Assembly (NCBI GenBank): GCA_012103295.1 | Contig: WLXB01000016.1 | Span: 1-41,086 of the forward strand | Origin: Alphaproteobacteria bacterium | GTDB lineage: Bacteria > Pseudomonadota > Alphaproteobacteria > Rhodospirillales > Rhodospirillaceae | Direction: 5' to 3' | DNA: 41,086 bases | In this document: positions 23,589 to 35,280 of the stretch, piece by piece | How positions within the stretch are numbered: the stretch's first letter is position 1 | Layout of the letters: every line of letters begins with the position of its first letter | Notes under the pieces: generated by a model | Seen by the model: only the letters and a program-made list of their open reading frames with translations | The model's database searches: none | Told to the model about the DNA's origin: nothing | Program-made: the position numbers and the translations under genes

Positions 23589-25615
23589 GTGACCAAGCCG
23601 GCAGCACCTGAAACCCAAATACTAGAATTGGCGGCGGATTTTCCAGCGGCAGACCCAAACGCGTGGACGTCTCTGGTCGAAAAATCCTTAGGTGGTCGGC
23701 CTTATGAAAAATTGGCCTCTAAGAGCTACGACGGCCTGACGATCAAACCACTGTACACAGCAGATGAGTCGAGCACAGGGACGAATAGCCAGACGAGCAA
23801 CGCGACTGCATTGGCCGCAACATCACCCGGCTGGGACGTCCGATGCCTGTCATCGCACCCCGACCCGAGTGAAGCGAACAAACAAATACTGGCTGACCTT
23901 GAAAAAGGGGCAACGTCCGTTTGGCTTAAGCTTGATCCGACAGGACGTGCAGGCACAGTCGTCAAGTCCCGCAACGACCTTGAAATACTGCTTGATGGGG
24001 TATTCCTCGATCTAGCACCGGTGACTCTTGACCCTGGCGGACCCTCTTTGCCGCCGGCCGCCTACTTGATGGATCTACTAGCCCGCAGAAAAGTTGCGCC
24101 TGAATCCTTCACCGGAAACTTCGGCGCTGATCCACTCAGCACGCTCGCCGCTGTCGGCAAAGTGATTGTTCCGATGGATACCCTTCTCGGACGTATGGCT
24201 GATCTTGCCTCATACACGGCTAAGACCTATCCCAACGCAAAAGCTCTCAACGTCGCGACGACGGTTTACCACAATGCCGGCTGTTCCGAGGCTCAAGAAC
24301 TCGCAATCGCGATGGCCACGACCGTTGAATACATCCGTCACCTTACGAATGCCGGTATATCAGTCGACGATGCGTGTCGTCAGGTCGCGTTTACCTTGAC
24401 CTGTGACACAGACGTCTTCCTCACCATTGCTAAACTACGCGCGGCCCGCCGCCTCTGGGCCAGGGTGTCCGAAGTGTGTGGAACCGATGCAGCGGCGCCA
24501 ATTCACGCGGTGACAGCACCGCGCATGATGAGCCGACGTGACCCATGGGTGAACATGTTGCGCGGCACGGCAGCGTGTTTTGCGGCTGGCGCCGGTGGAG
24601 CCGACGCGGTTACGGTTCTGCCGTTTGAAAGCGCTGCGGGATTACCAACATCGTTGGGTCGCCGTATTGCACGCAACACTCAGGTCATCTTGCAGGAAGA
24701 ATCTTCCATCAACCGGGTCACGGATCCCGCTGGCGGGTCATGGATGGTTGACTCGCTCACGGAAGAAATGGCCGAGAGGGCATGGTCCATCTTCCAAGAC
24801 ATCGAAAAATCCGGGGGCATGGCAACCTCAATCGCGAGCGGCGATATTGCCAGGCGAATTTCCGAGACAGAACTTGCCCGAGCTAAGAATATCTCCACAC
24901 GCAAAGACGCGCTTACAGGTGTGAGTGAATTTCCGAACCTCGCAGAAAACACTGTCGAGACAGACACACCCGATATTGCTGCAATTTTGACCAAGGCGGA
25001 CAAACAAGCAAACAATGCGCCTGGCACTGTTGGGGATCTGCCCAACCACGGCGACGGTGCATTGATGACATCCCTCGTGAAGGCCGCCGCAAATGACACA
25101 CCAGCGCAGACGATCGGTGCCGCGCTGAAGGGAACACCGATAGAAGTCACGCCGCTGCCGCAACACCGCCTGGCTGAAGACTATGAAGCTTTGCGCGACG
25201 CCAGCGACTCCTACGCTGCCGAATATGGCGCACGACCGAAGATATTCCTGGCCAACGTCGGTAGCGTCGCCGAATTCACCGCCCGGGCTTCGTTCGCAAA
25301 GAATTTCTTTGAAGCCGGCGGAGTAGAGGCTGTCGCAGGAGAGGGCGGTGCTAGCCCAAGCGAGATCGCAACCAACTTTAGATCAACCGGCGCTGCCGCT
25401 GCCGTTATCTGTGCGACCGACAAACTCTATTCTGAGCACGCCGAAAACCTAGCCGCGGAACTGAAGAAGGCAGGCGCAACCGTCATTTATCTGGCGGGTC
25501 GCGGCGGCGATCATGAAAAATCATGGCGCGCAGCAGGTATCGGCGGGTTTATCTACGTGGGCTGTAACGTCTTAGCTGTTCTTAGTGACGCTCATAAACG
25601 GCTGGGAGTCAGCTC

Positions 25616-25619
<4 letters not shown>
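23589..25619 (+). CDS. mutA: Methylmalonyl-CoA mutase small (beta) subunit
   Basis: The 676-residue protein is the non-catalytic subunit of the cobalamin-dependent mutase that interconverts (R)-methylmalonyl-CoA and succinyl-CoA, at the end of propionyl-CoA breakdown. The barrel region includes [40 protein letters not shown] and [20 protein letters not shown]. The C-terminal domain resembles a B12-binding fold but lacks the DxHxxG cobalamin motif, as usual for small subunits. The start is GTG at 23589, with AGGTGGA upstream. The stop overlaps the mutB start as ATGA. Confidence 0.93.
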
Positions 25620-27787
<2,168 letters not shown>

Positions 27788-27797
27788 AGAGCCAGCA

Positions 27798-28811
27798 ATG
27801 TCGGCACCTGCCGCACACACCCTTGGCAGCCGACCGCGCTTGTCGATCGATGAGTACGTCGCCGGCGTTCGATCTGGCGACCGGGCGAACCTTGCCCAAG
27901 CCATTACATTAATCGAAAGCCGGAAGCCCGAGCATCAGGATCAGGCACAAGAACTACTGCTTAAGCTTGCCCCTTTGGCTGGCCAATCAATCCGGGTTGG
28001 TATCTCTGGCGTACCAGGGGCCGGTAAAAGCACCTTCATTGACACCTTGGGAACGAACCTGACCAAAGCCGGGCACAATGTCGCGGTATTGGCCGTCGAT
28101 CCAACGTCCGCCAGGACTGGTGGATCGATCCTCGGCGACAAGACGCGGATGGCAAATCTTGCAACAAACGACAAGGCCTTCATCCGTCCCTCGCCCACGT
28201 CTGGAACGCTTGGTGGTGTCACACGAACAACACGCGAAACGATCCTGGTCTGTGAAGCCGCGGGATATGACGTCATCCTGGTCGAAACCGTCGGCGTTGG
28301 GCAATCAGAAGTCGCCGTATCTGAGATGGTCGACTTCTTTGTGGTGCTATTGATCGCCGGAGCGGGAGACGAGCTACAAGGCATTAAAAAAGGCGTCTTA
28401 GAAATCGCTGACATGATCGCGCTGAACAAAGCGGACGGTGACAACGAAACCCGAGCCAGAGCATCCGCAGCCGAGTACCAACACGCTTTACGCATTATCG
28501 CGCCGAAGGATAAGGAGTGGACGCCACCGGTTGTGACTGTTAGCGCGCTCGAGAATCGCGGGCTAGATGATTTGTGGGCCAGAATTACACAGAGACACAC
28601 GCAGCTCGCCGGCGGAGGCGGCTTAGCGGCCATGCGGCAGCAGCAGCAAGTAAGGTGGATGTGGGCGATGGTCGAGGACCGCCTCGTTGCAAAACTCAAG
28701 GCTCACCCAGAAATAAAAGCCATGGTTCCAGACCTGGAAAAAGCGGTTACTGAGGGCGGCGTTACGCCAGCGCTCGCAGTGGACAAAATGCTGAAGGCAT
28801 TTAGGACATAA
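27798..28811 (+). CDS. meaB: MeaB-type GTPase chaperone of methylmalonyl-CoA mutase
   Basis: The 337-residue G3E-family GTPase protects and reactivates the mutase and gates cobalamin loading. Visible motifs are the P-loop GVPGAGKST (71-79), VDPTSARTGGSILGDKTRM with switch residues, VETVGVGQSEVAVSEM (the Walker B and switch region) and ALNKADGDN (the guanine-specificity NKxD). The C-terminal dimerisation arm has the usual length. It begins ten bases after mutB and ends three bases before purU, consistent with one transcript. Confidence 0.95.
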   Translation: MSAPAAHTLGSRPRLSIDEYVAGVRSGDRANLAQAITLIESRKPEHQDQAQELLLKLAPLAGQSIRVGISGVPGAGKSTFIDTLGTNLTKAGHNVAVLAVDPTSARTGGSILGDKTRMANLATNDKAFIRPSPTSGTLGGVTRTTRETILVCEAAGYDVILVETVGVGQSEVAVSEMVDFFVVLLIAGAGDELQGIKKGVLEIADMIALNKADGDNETRARASAAEYQHALRIIAPKDKEWTPPVVTVSALENRGLDDLWARITQRHTQLAGGGGLAAMRQQQQVRWMWAMVEDRLVAKLKAHPEIKAMVPDLEKAVTEGGVTPALAVDKMLKAFRT

Positions 28812-28814
28812 GAA

Positions 28815-29690
28815 ATGCCTGCTCCAGCCCATTGCGAGGATTGTTACGTCCTGACCATCCAGTGCCCTGATGCGGTCGGAATCGTCGCCGCAGTTTCAAC
28901 GTTTCTGGCTGAGCACCAAGCCTTTATCACAGAAAGTGCTCACTACGGCGATCCCGACACCGGCCGCTTTTTCATGCGCACCGTATTTCGATCAGCCACA
29001 ACCGACCTCTTATCTCAGGATGACATGGCTGCCGGTTTTTCTGCTTTAGCGAAAAGGTTCGACATGAGTTGGGACCTGTTCGGGTCTCAAGAAAAAATCA
29101 AAGCCGTCATCGCCGTATCAAAATTCGGGCATTGCCTTAATGATCTACTGCATCGCGTCCAAATTGGCGGCATTCCTGTAGAGGTGACGGGCGTCGTGTC
29201 GAATCACGACACGTTTCGTGATCTTGTCGAGTGGCATGAAATTCCGTTCCACCACTTGCCGATGACGCCCGAAACCAAAATAGCCCAAGAAGAAAAGCTG
29301 TTGGATGTGATGACCTCAACTAAGGCTGAAGTTCTTGCCCTCGCGCGCTACATGCAAATTTTGTCACCAGACCTCTGTGCAAAACTTCCTGGCCGAATCA
29401 TAAATATCCACCATTCTTTCTTGCCCGGCTTTAAGGGCGCGCGCCCTTACCATCAAGCTCATACGCGAGGGGTCAAAATTATTGGGGCAACAGCCCATTA
29501 CGTTACGCCCGATCTTGATGAAGGCCCAATCATCGAGCAGGCGGTCGAACGCGTCGACCACACACTTAGCCCCGAGGACCTAGTATTACTGGGCCAAGAT
29601 ATAGAAAGCTCCGTCCTGTCACGGGCCGTCCGCTGGCATGCAGAAAGGCGCGTGCTGTTGAACGGCACCAAGACGGTGGTCTTTCGCTAG
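28815..29690 (+). CDS. purU: Formyltetrahydrofolate deformylase
   Basis: The 291-residue enzyme hydrolyses 10-formyl-tetrahydrofolate to formate and tetrahydrofolate. It has an N-terminal ACT domain (about 8-85: VLTIQCPDAVGIVAAVSTFL) and a C-terminal formyltransferase-fold domain (about 95-285) with KFGHCLNDLLHR, NIHHSFLPGFKGARPYHQA and ATAHYVTPDLDEGPIIEQ, which contain the catalytic Asn-His-Asp set. Its placement only three bases after meaB makes it part of the mutase operon. Its TAG stop is the beginning of a strong terminator stem, so it closes the operon. Confidence 0.95.
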   Translation: MPAPAHCEDCYVLTIQCPDAVGIVAAVSTFLAEHQAFITESAHYGDPDTGRFFMRTVFRSATTDLLSQDDMAAGFSALAKRFDMSWDLFGSQEKIKAVIAVSKFGHCLNDLLHRVQIGGIPVEVTGVVSNHDTFRDLVEWHEIPFHHLPMTPETKIAQEEKLLDVMTSTKAEVLALARYMQILSPDLCAKLPGRIINIHHSFLPGFKGARPYHQAHTRGVKIIGATAHYVTPDLDEGPIIEQAVERVDHTLSPEDLVLLGQDIESSVLSRAVRWHAERRVLLNGTKTVVFR

Positions 29691-29710
29691 CCGCTCCGGC
29701 TATTCTTTTT
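29688..29710 (+). terminator. Intrinsic terminator ending the mutAB-meaB-purU operon
   Basis: TAGCCG-CTC-CGGCTA (29688-29702) is a perfect 6-bp stem with a 3-base loop, followed at once by TTCTTTTT. The purU stop codon TAG is the first half of the stem. The arrangement and stem match the hairpin at 4700-4720 after the ABC permease gene. Confidence 0.7.
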
Positions 29711-29743
29711 CGACCCAAATTTCTACTCTTGAAGGAGCGTACC

Positions 29744-30988
29744 ATGCGCACCCTAACTCTATCTGTTGCTCTTTCGCTTATCGCTATGATTGGCGAGGCG
29801 GCCGAAACGAACCACGAAATGATTGAGCGGGCGCGCGGCATTCACCAGCGGGTTATTACCGTCGACACCCATGTGGACATCCCCCCCAACTTCGCCACAC
29901 CCGCCTATGACCTCATGAAACCGGGACCAAGCAGACAGCAAGTCCATCTCCCGACAATGATCGAAGGCGGACTAGATGCGACTTTTATCATCGTTTTCGT
30001 TGGGCAGGGCCCCCGCACCGATGCCGGATATGCAAAAGCTCTGTCTGATGCCTTTGTAAAGTTTGCTGCTATTCATCGCGTTACCAGCGATATGTACCCA
30101 GATCAAATTGAGTTGGCGAGAACAGCCGAAGATGTACGTAGGATCGATGCTGCTGGAAAAAAAATCGCGCTCATCGGCATTGAGAATGGTTATCCCATGG
30201 GGCGGGACCTTCGATTGCTCGATCAATTTTACGACTATGGCGCCCGATACTTTGGCCTCATCCATACCGGACATAATGATCTCGGTGACTCATCTGTCCC
30301 CAACCGGCGGCGCGGCGAGCCCGCCGAAGAGCATGGTGGCCTGACAGATCTTGGACGTCAGGTTGTGCACCGGCTCAATGAACTCGGGATCATGGTCGAT
30401 GTGTCGCATGCATCGAAACAAACGTCGCTAGACATCATCGCAGAATCAAAGGCCCCTGTAATCGCCTCCCACTCTAGCCTGGAAGGCGTTTACGACCACC
30501 CTCGCAACATGAGCGATGAAGAGCTCATGGCCATCAAAGCATCAAACGGGGTAGTTCAAGTCGTCGCTTTTGATACCTATTTGCGGGCTGTGCCCCAAGC
30601 AAAGCAGGACGCCATTGCCGCGCTTTGGAAAGATATCGGCGTCACAACGATTAGCGATTTCAGAACAATGCCTCGCGACGAGTTAGAAGTGTATCGAGCA
30701 AGAATGGCGAAACTAGAACTGGAATTTCCTAGAGCAGGCGTAAAAGACCTTGCAGATCACATCGACTACGCCGTCGGTAAAGTTGGCATTGAACATGTTG
30801 GTATTGCATCTGACTTCAACGGTGGCGGCGGTATTGAGGGCTGGTCGGACGCCTCAGAGACCTTCAATGTCACGTTAGAATTGGTCCAGCGAGGCTATTC
30901 CGAAGAACAGATCGCCAAGCTTTGGGGGGGAAACCTCCTGCGCGTTCTTGCCGATGTTGAGGAGCACGCAAAAAGCTCTGACAGATAA
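29744..30988 (+). CDS. Exported M19 membrane dipeptidase, complete metal site
   Basis: The 414-residue protein has an N-terminal export signal (MRTLTLSVALSLIAMIGEAA). The binuclear zinc ligands of renal-type dipeptidase are all present: DTHVD (His43, Asp45), GIENG (Glu147), DVSHAS (His222) and ASHSS (His243), with the active-site Asp in IASDFNGGGG. It should hydrolyse dipeptides, possibly including D-amino-acid or beta-lactam-like substrates, outside the cytoplasm. ATG 29744 follows AAGGAG by six bases. It is a paralogue of the degenerate protein at 22273. It is followed after 15 bases by an alpha/beta hydrolase gene. Confidence 0.92.
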   Translation: MRTLTLSVALSLIAMIGEAAETNHEMIERARGIHQRVITVDTHVDIPPNFATPAYDLMKPGPSRQQVHLPTMIEGGLDATFIIVFVGQGPRTDAGYAKALSDAFVKFAAIHRVTSDMYPDQIELARTAEDVRRIDAAGKKIALIGIENGYPMGRDLRLLDQFYDYGARYFGLIHTGHNDLGDSSVPNRRRGEPAEEHGGLTDLGRQVVHRLNELGIMVDVSHASKQTSLDIIAESKAPVIASHSSLEGVYDHPRNMSDEELMAIKASNGVVQVVAFDTYLRAVPQAKQDAIAALWKDIGVTTISDFRTMPRDELEVYRARMAKLELEFPRAGVKDLADHIDYAVGKVGIEHVGIASDFNGGGGIEGWSDASETFNVTLELVQRGYSEEQIAKLWGGNLLRVLADVEEHAKSSDR

Positions 30989-31003
30989 GCAGCGGCTGCA
31001 CGC

Positions 31004-31897
31004 ATGGCCCGCACTCCTCTGACGATCAGTCAGGAGTTCAGCCTCGCCTGGACGCGGGTCTACTCATCCGCTTTCACCGGCGCGTCTGACTGGTTCCAAG
31101 GCATCGGTTCTGGCCGGATCAAATCGCACACCTATGGGACTCACCCAGATGAGTGTTTGGACATCATGGAGGCAAGCGAGTCTTCCACCGCTGCGCCTGT
31201 GGTGTTTATTCACGGAGGCGGCTGGACGATGGGCCGTAAAGAATCGTATCAAGCTGACCTTGAGCCGATACGGCTGGCAGGCCGCACGGTATACAATATC
31301 GAGTATCCCAAGGCGCCGGACCATCCACACCCTTATATGTTGAAGTCTATCTTCAAGGCGCTGGCCTGGCTAAAACGTGAGCAAGGCGCAGAATATGTTC
31401 ACCTTGTCGGCGATTCAGCGGGAGGCACGCTATCCATTATGGCCGCCTTGGTGATCGCCAATCCGGGTTTACGTCACCCGATAGAACCGATACCCGCGCG
31501 CCCGGAATTACCGGAGATTGTCTCGGTCTCGAGCTTGTACGGCGTGCTGGATCGTCACTCTTGTTTCGATGACAACGTGCCGGGCGGCAGCGCAATGATC
31601 GCCGCCTACGGAGGTCAGCAGGCTCTCTCTCAAACCGTAGACGCAGACCACGCCATTACCCCCATGGATGTCACCTTTAAAAATCACCCGCCCTGCTTTA
31701 TCGCAGCAGGAAGTGACGACCCCCTGAGACGATCATCAGAGATATACAAAGATCGGTTGGCGGGGCACGGACATTCGCCGACATTCAAAATCTATGACGG
31801 CGCGGCTCATGGGTTTTTAAGTTGGCACCATAGCCCACAGCGCGAAGAGTTATTGAACGACATCCTTGCGTTCATAGGTCAAACCGAAACGACTTAG
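31004..31897 (+). CDS. Alpha/beta hydrolase (esterase/arylformamidase-like)
   Basis: The 297-residue enzyme shows the hormone-sensitive-lipase or kynurenine-formamidase style: oxyanion-hole motif FIHGGGWTMG (about 68-77), nucleophile GDSAGG (about 140-145), the acid in AAGSDDPLRRS and the histidine in YDGAAHGFLSW. There is no signal peptide. The substrate could be a carboxylic ester or an N-formyl compound. It follows the M19 dipeptidase by 15 bases in the same direction, so the two are probably co-expressed. Its stop codon overlaps that of the convergent binding-protein gene. Confidence 0.85.
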   Translation: MARTPLTISQEFSLAWTRVYSSAFTGASDWFQGIGSGRIKSHTYGTHPDECLDIMEASESSTAAPVVFIHGGGWTMGRKESYQADLEPIRLAGRTVYNIEYPKAPDHPHPYMLKSIFKALAWLKREQGAEYVHLVGDSAGGTLSIMAALVIANPGLRHPIEPIPARPELPEIVSVSSLYGVLDRHSCFDDNVPGGSAMIAAYGGQQALSQTVDADHAITPMDVTFKNHPPCFIAAGSDDPLRRSSEIYKDRLAGHGHSPTFKIYDGAAHGFLSWHHSPQREELLNDILAFIGQTETT

Positions 31898-33411
31898 TCG
31901 ACCAGGTCGATCTCATGATAATTGATGTAGCCATGCATCTGTTTGTATCCCGTAACATGGCGAGAGAGACCCGAGAATTCCGGTGACTCGTGAAGAAAAA
32001 TGGCCGGAGCCGTATCACGGGTATAGTCCATGAGTTCATGGCGGAGTTGCAGGCCGCGCACCGGATCCCATTCAACCAACGCCTCTTCAATCTTGGGCTG
32101 GATCGCGTCGTCGCAATGCCACGCAGGCACACGCCGACACGAATGCATCAATAGCGGTCGCAAAGCATCGAAGATAGGCCACGCGGGCCAGATGGTTGAA
32201 TGTGCCCCCGCACCACCATGGGTAGGGTCTCGCAATATCGTATTGAGATAAGCCGCTGCCGGCAGTTGGCGTACTTCCATTGTGACCCCAACGCGGGCTA
32301 GATCAGCAGCCACTTGCTGAAAGAGGAGGGTTCCCGACCCAAGGCCGGTCTGGGTTAAAAACACGAACTCGAATCCATCCGGATAACCCGCTTCTGCCAG
32401 CAACGACTTAGCTTTGTCGGGATCATAGGGGTAGGGCCGAAGATCAGGATTATAACCATAGGCCTGGTGAGACACGCCCTGGGTTGCAGGTGTGGTCAAT
32501 CCTTCGAATAAATTGTCGATGATTGCGGTTTTGTTCACTGCATAGTTTAGAGCCTGGCGCACACGCACATCGGCGAGCGGACCACCATGGACGGTTACAA
32601 ACGAAATAGCTGCGACTGATGGGTCTAACCACGCCTTGGAGACAGCGCCACCGGCCTCAACAGACAATCTCTCGTCAGGACCAAGGCCAACTGCAATATC
32701 GACGCGACCCGATAGAAGCCCTTGAACCCGCCCTGAAATGTCGGGCACCGCAATGATTTCTAGACGGTCTAGTTTCGGCGCGTGCCAGGAACTCCGGTTG
32801 GCTGTCATTGAAATTGACGAAGCCTTCCATGACTCGACTTTAAAGGGACCGGTTCCGACAGGAGCCTCGGCATACCCTTGGCGACCCAACTCTCTAAATC
32901 GCTGGGCGTCGACCATAATCAGCGACCCCATGTAATTGGGCATGTTTGGAACGGGGTAAGCTGTTGTAATCTCGGCGGTGAGACGGTCAATAATTCTCAC
33001 GTTTTTCAGGAATTGAATTTCGCCCCTCACTCCGTCTCGAACAGATGCGTCGCTGGTAAGCCAATTGACCGCAGCCTTAATTGAGTCCGAGGTCAGTGGC
33101 GTTCCATTTGAGAACACGACATCGTCCCGCAACGCGAAACGCCACGTGTGCTCATCGACATTCTCCCACGCTGTCGCAAGCCAGGGCATAATGGTTCCTG
33201 CGCCATCAAATTTTACGAGGCCGTCGTAAATAGCACCAGTGGTGAACACTGTTGGACGCGCTGTTGTGGCAAAGGGATGACCTAGAAAAGGCGGTAGGGC
33301 GTTGACGGCAACGCGCAGAGTTTTTTCAGCCTGAACAGCAGGTGCCCAAACCAGCGACAGCAAAACAATGGAACTGAGAGCAAACCGAACCCCAGCTTTT
33401 AAGAGAAGCAT
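31894..33411 (-). CDS. Orphan ABC-type peptide/nickel-class substrate-binding protein (SBP family 5)
   Basis: The 505-residue exported protein has a signal peptide ending near APAVQA. It is a large family-5 binding protein (DppA/OppA class): TLRVAVNALPPFLGHPF, TTGAIYDGLVKFDGAGTIMP, DDVVFSNGTPLTSDSIKAAV, VRQALNYAVNKTAIIDNLF and YDPDKAKSLLAEAGYPDGFE are typical. It should deliver an oligopeptide or similar solute to a permease, but no permease or ATPase gene lies beside it. The ATG at 33411 is used; a TTG five codons upstream is possible, and neither has a strong ribosome site. It is convergent with the hydrolase and divergent from the small protein gene at 33604. Confidence 0.87.
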   Translation of the reverse strand: MLLLKAGVRFALSSIVLLSLVWAPAVQAEKTLRVAVNALPPFLGHPFATTARPTVFTTGAIYDGLVKFDGAGTIMPWLATAWENVDEHTWRFALRDDVVFSNGTPLTSDSIKAAVNWLTSDASVRDGVRGEIQFLKNVRIIDRLTAEITTAYPVPNMPNYMGSLIMVDAQRFRELGRQGYAEAPVGTGPFKVESWKASSISMTANRSSWHAPKLDRLEIIAVPDISGRVQGLLSGRVDIAVGLGPDERLSVEAGGAVSKAWLDPSVAAISFVTVHGGPLADVRVRQALNYAVNKTAIIDNLFEGLTTPATQGVSHQAYGYNPDLRPYPYDPDKAKSLLAEAGYPDGFEFVFLTQTGLGSGTLLFQQVAADLARVGVTMEVRQLPAAAYLNTILRDPTHGGAGAHSTIWPAWPIFDALRPLLMHSCRRVPAWHCDDAIQPKIEEALVEWDPVRGLQLRHELMDYTRDTAPAIFLHESPEFSGLSRHVTGYKQMHGYINYHEIDLVD

Positions 33412-33549
33412 ATTAAGAAAATCCAATAGTATCGTTGTTGCAGCCTAGGCATGACTTCAATAATAGTCACTTGATGAGTATAGGCGGAGATCAAAATCAA
33501 CAACACACATACAAGCAGACCCGTTCAGACACCCTCCACCTTGCGAGAT

Positions 33550-33579
33550 TACGCGCCGCGGCGTAGGTAAGAATACAAT
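33550..33579 (+). promoter_or_regulatory. Dyad and -10-like box upstream of the small protein gene
   Basis: TACGC-N6-GCGTA (33550-33565) is a perfect inverted repeat that also contains the palindrome CGCCGCGGCG (33554-33563). TACAAT (33574-33579) is a good -10 box ten bases further on, with no clear -35. The ribosome site GGGGA lies six bases before the ATG at 33604. Confidence 0.35.
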
Positions 33580-33603
33580 GATAAATATTTCTGGGGACTG
33601 GTT

Positions 33604-33981
33604 ATGACGAAAAATGAAAAGAACCGGGCTGACTTGAACGACGGTCTGGATCACGTGAAGGACCTGCCTGGTTTTGACAAGGGTCACCCTCATTACTTCA
33701 ATGACCAAATGATTGATCACCTGCTTGAGATTTGTCTCCAACTCGCTGGTGAAATTTGGGTCAATCGAGACCGGCAAGCTGTGATGGAACATCTCCTTGC
33801 AACAAAGGGGAAGGTAACCCCGGAAATGATCGAGGAATTCAAGCCGGACGCGGAGATGAAACAAGAGCTGAAAGACGCCAGAAAAGTCTTCAGCCAAAGA
33901 ATTTTCGGCAGTCTCTACGCCGACCTGGAAGATGGCGGAAAAGCAGAATTTATGTCTGGTGTTGTCAAGGGAGAGAGTTAA
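33604..33981 (+). CDS. Small helical protein of unrecognised family (DRQAV motif), copy 2
   Basis: The 125-residue soluble protein has a charged N-terminus and a helical core, LAGEIWVNRDRQAVMEHLL, then PEMIEEFKPDAEMKQELKDA, matching the 99-residue protein at 19332 in motif order and spacing. Compared with that copy it has a longer N-terminus (including HPHYFNDQMIDHLLEICLQ) and a longer tail. No family is recognised and there is no signal peptide. It stands at the start of the low-GC islet, upstream of two methyltransferase-like genes in the same direction; about 200 bases separate it from the first. Confidence 0.72.
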   Translation: MTKNEKNRADLNDGLDHVKDLPGFDKGHPHYFNDQMIDHLLEICLQLAGEIWVNRDRQAVMEHLLATKGKVTPEMIEEFKPDAEMKQELKDARKVFSQRIFGSLYADLEDGGKAEFMSGVVKGES

Positions 33982-34082
33982 GGCAGTTAAAAGCGCGGGA
34001 GAATCGGGATCACTGGCACGGGCCTATGCGAGTTCCGTACGAGTTTAGTTACGCCAAAACAACAGCGCACGATATTTGCCTT

Positions 34083-34197
34083 AGCAAGCCATAAAATGGG
34101 AGTTGGACAGCTGTATTTCCTTCTTTAGGCTACGCTTCGGATATACGTCACGCGAAACTTTTTCACTGGGAAATTTAATAATGGCCATTCCGTACGC
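34083..34197 (+). repeat. 115-base direct repeat, copy 1 (leader of first methyltransferase-like gene)
   Basis: These 115 bases are identical, by reading base against base, to 35281-35395 (offset 1198). They cover the untranslated leader and the first 17 bases of the coding region. A further 29 bases upstream (34054-34082) match at 23 positions, and all six differences are transitions. The coding sequences beyond are clearly less alike. Confidence 0.9.
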
Positions 34198-35158
34198 ATT
34201 AGCGTCGATGATACTTCAAGAACATAGATACAGGCCAATTACGGGCAAGATACTTCTCATTGGCCGCCAAACCATAGACATGGACGTACAGACAGCCATC
34301 GAATTGGTGGAAAGTATACTCGGTCAAGTCCGAACGGTAAGCCCGCTTCTGGATCAATCGACCAGAGCACGAGCCGATAAAAGTATCTCTAGAGAAACCG
34401 TTTCAGACGTTGGTTTTTTTGGGTTGTTTACAGACGCAACAGTAACTGCAGTGGATGTCACTGACTACGAAGGTGCGGAAATTGTCCATGACATGTGTAC
34501 AAAGCTACCGTCCCACATGATTGAGAACTATGACTTTATTTTTAACGGATCATGCTTGGATAATATCTTTGACGTGGCTGCTGCGATGCGAAACTTCGGA
34601 CTCTGCCTAAAACCGGCTGGACGTATATTTCAAGTCGAAGCGGCGAGCAGTTCAACCGCAGCCTATCACGTCTTTAGTCCCGAATGGTTTCTCGATTTTT
34701 TTATTGCAAACGATTGGGAAGACGGCAGTGTTTATATATGTCGGGTTGGGCATGAAATTGGTGGCTTTGGGTTTTTGAAAAACCCTTGGGACATATATCA
34801 TTGGCAACCATTTTCATTGGACAGCGATGAAACCTTATCTGGAAATGGTGCACGATCCTATACGTATAGGAAAAAATCACGATCATTGATTGTCGGAATG
34901 GAGTTTACCGTTAGCGTTGCTCAGCGTGGCAAAGGCACCGTACACGTCAATCCGATTCAGGCCGTCTATCGGTCAGATAAAATGATCCAATCAGAATCAA
35001 CCGCAGTTGGGCGATGGCTTATGAGTGATCGAAACAGGTATGTCGGACAAGATACCGGACCACATTATCCATATTCCGCCCCGCCCGCTTACAAGCAGGC
35101 TGAGCAGAGTTACGAATACTGCGGAACAATTAGATACCCGGATGATGAAATGGATTAG
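34181..35158 (+). CDS. Methyltransferase-like protein with degenerate SAM motif, tandem copy 1
   Basis: The 325-residue product has a class I methyltransferase-like outline: ITGKILLIGRQTIDM in place of motif I (the glycine-rich loop is not retained), VTAVDVTDYEGAEIVHDMC at motif II, IENYDFIFNGSCLDNIFDVA at motif IV and LKPAGRIFQVEA after it. The C-terminal third (about 190-325) is Trp- and Tyr-rich with no domain I can name and ends near YEYCGTIRYPDDEMD. ATG 34181 follows GGGAAA; an in-frame TTG at 34103 would add 26 residues within the conserved leader. About 70% identical to the next gene by eye. Low GC suggests transfer. Confidence 0.7.
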   Translation: MAIPYALASMILQEHRYRPITGKILLIGRQTIDMDVQTAIELVESILGQVRTVSPLLDQSTRARADKSISRETVSDVGFFGLFTDATVTAVDVTDYEGAEIVHDMCTKLPSHMIENYDFIFNGSCLDNIFDVAAAMRNFGLCLKPAGRIFQVEAASSSTAAYHVFSPEWFLDFFIANDWEDGSVYICRVGHEIGGFGFLKNPWDIYHWQPFSLDSDETLSGNGARSYTYRKKSRSLIVGMEFTVSVAQRGKGTVHVNPIQAVYRSDKMIQSESTAVGRWLMSDRNRYVGQDTGPHYPYSAPPAYKQAEQSYEYCGTIRYPDDEMD

Positions 35159-35280
35159 AGCACCCCAAGCTTAGCATTTAACGAGAGTTATGGTGGGAGC
35201 GGGGGAACAGTGGGTGTAGACCCAAACGAATCTGAATAGTGTTTGTTCGAACCAAAATAGCAGCGCGCGGTGTTTGCCCT

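Noticed and set aside
34103-34180. TTG start that would add 26 residues to the first methyltransferase-like protein
   Set aside because: The ATG at 34181 has an upstream GGGAAA and the extension lies in a leader conserved base for base; the longer start is kept only as an alternative.
35244-35254. TTCGAACC next to the second leader as a possible duplicate of the tRNA-Ser T-loop (attachment site)
   Set aside because: Only eight bases match and no longer stretch of the tRNA 3' end is repeated; this can be chance.
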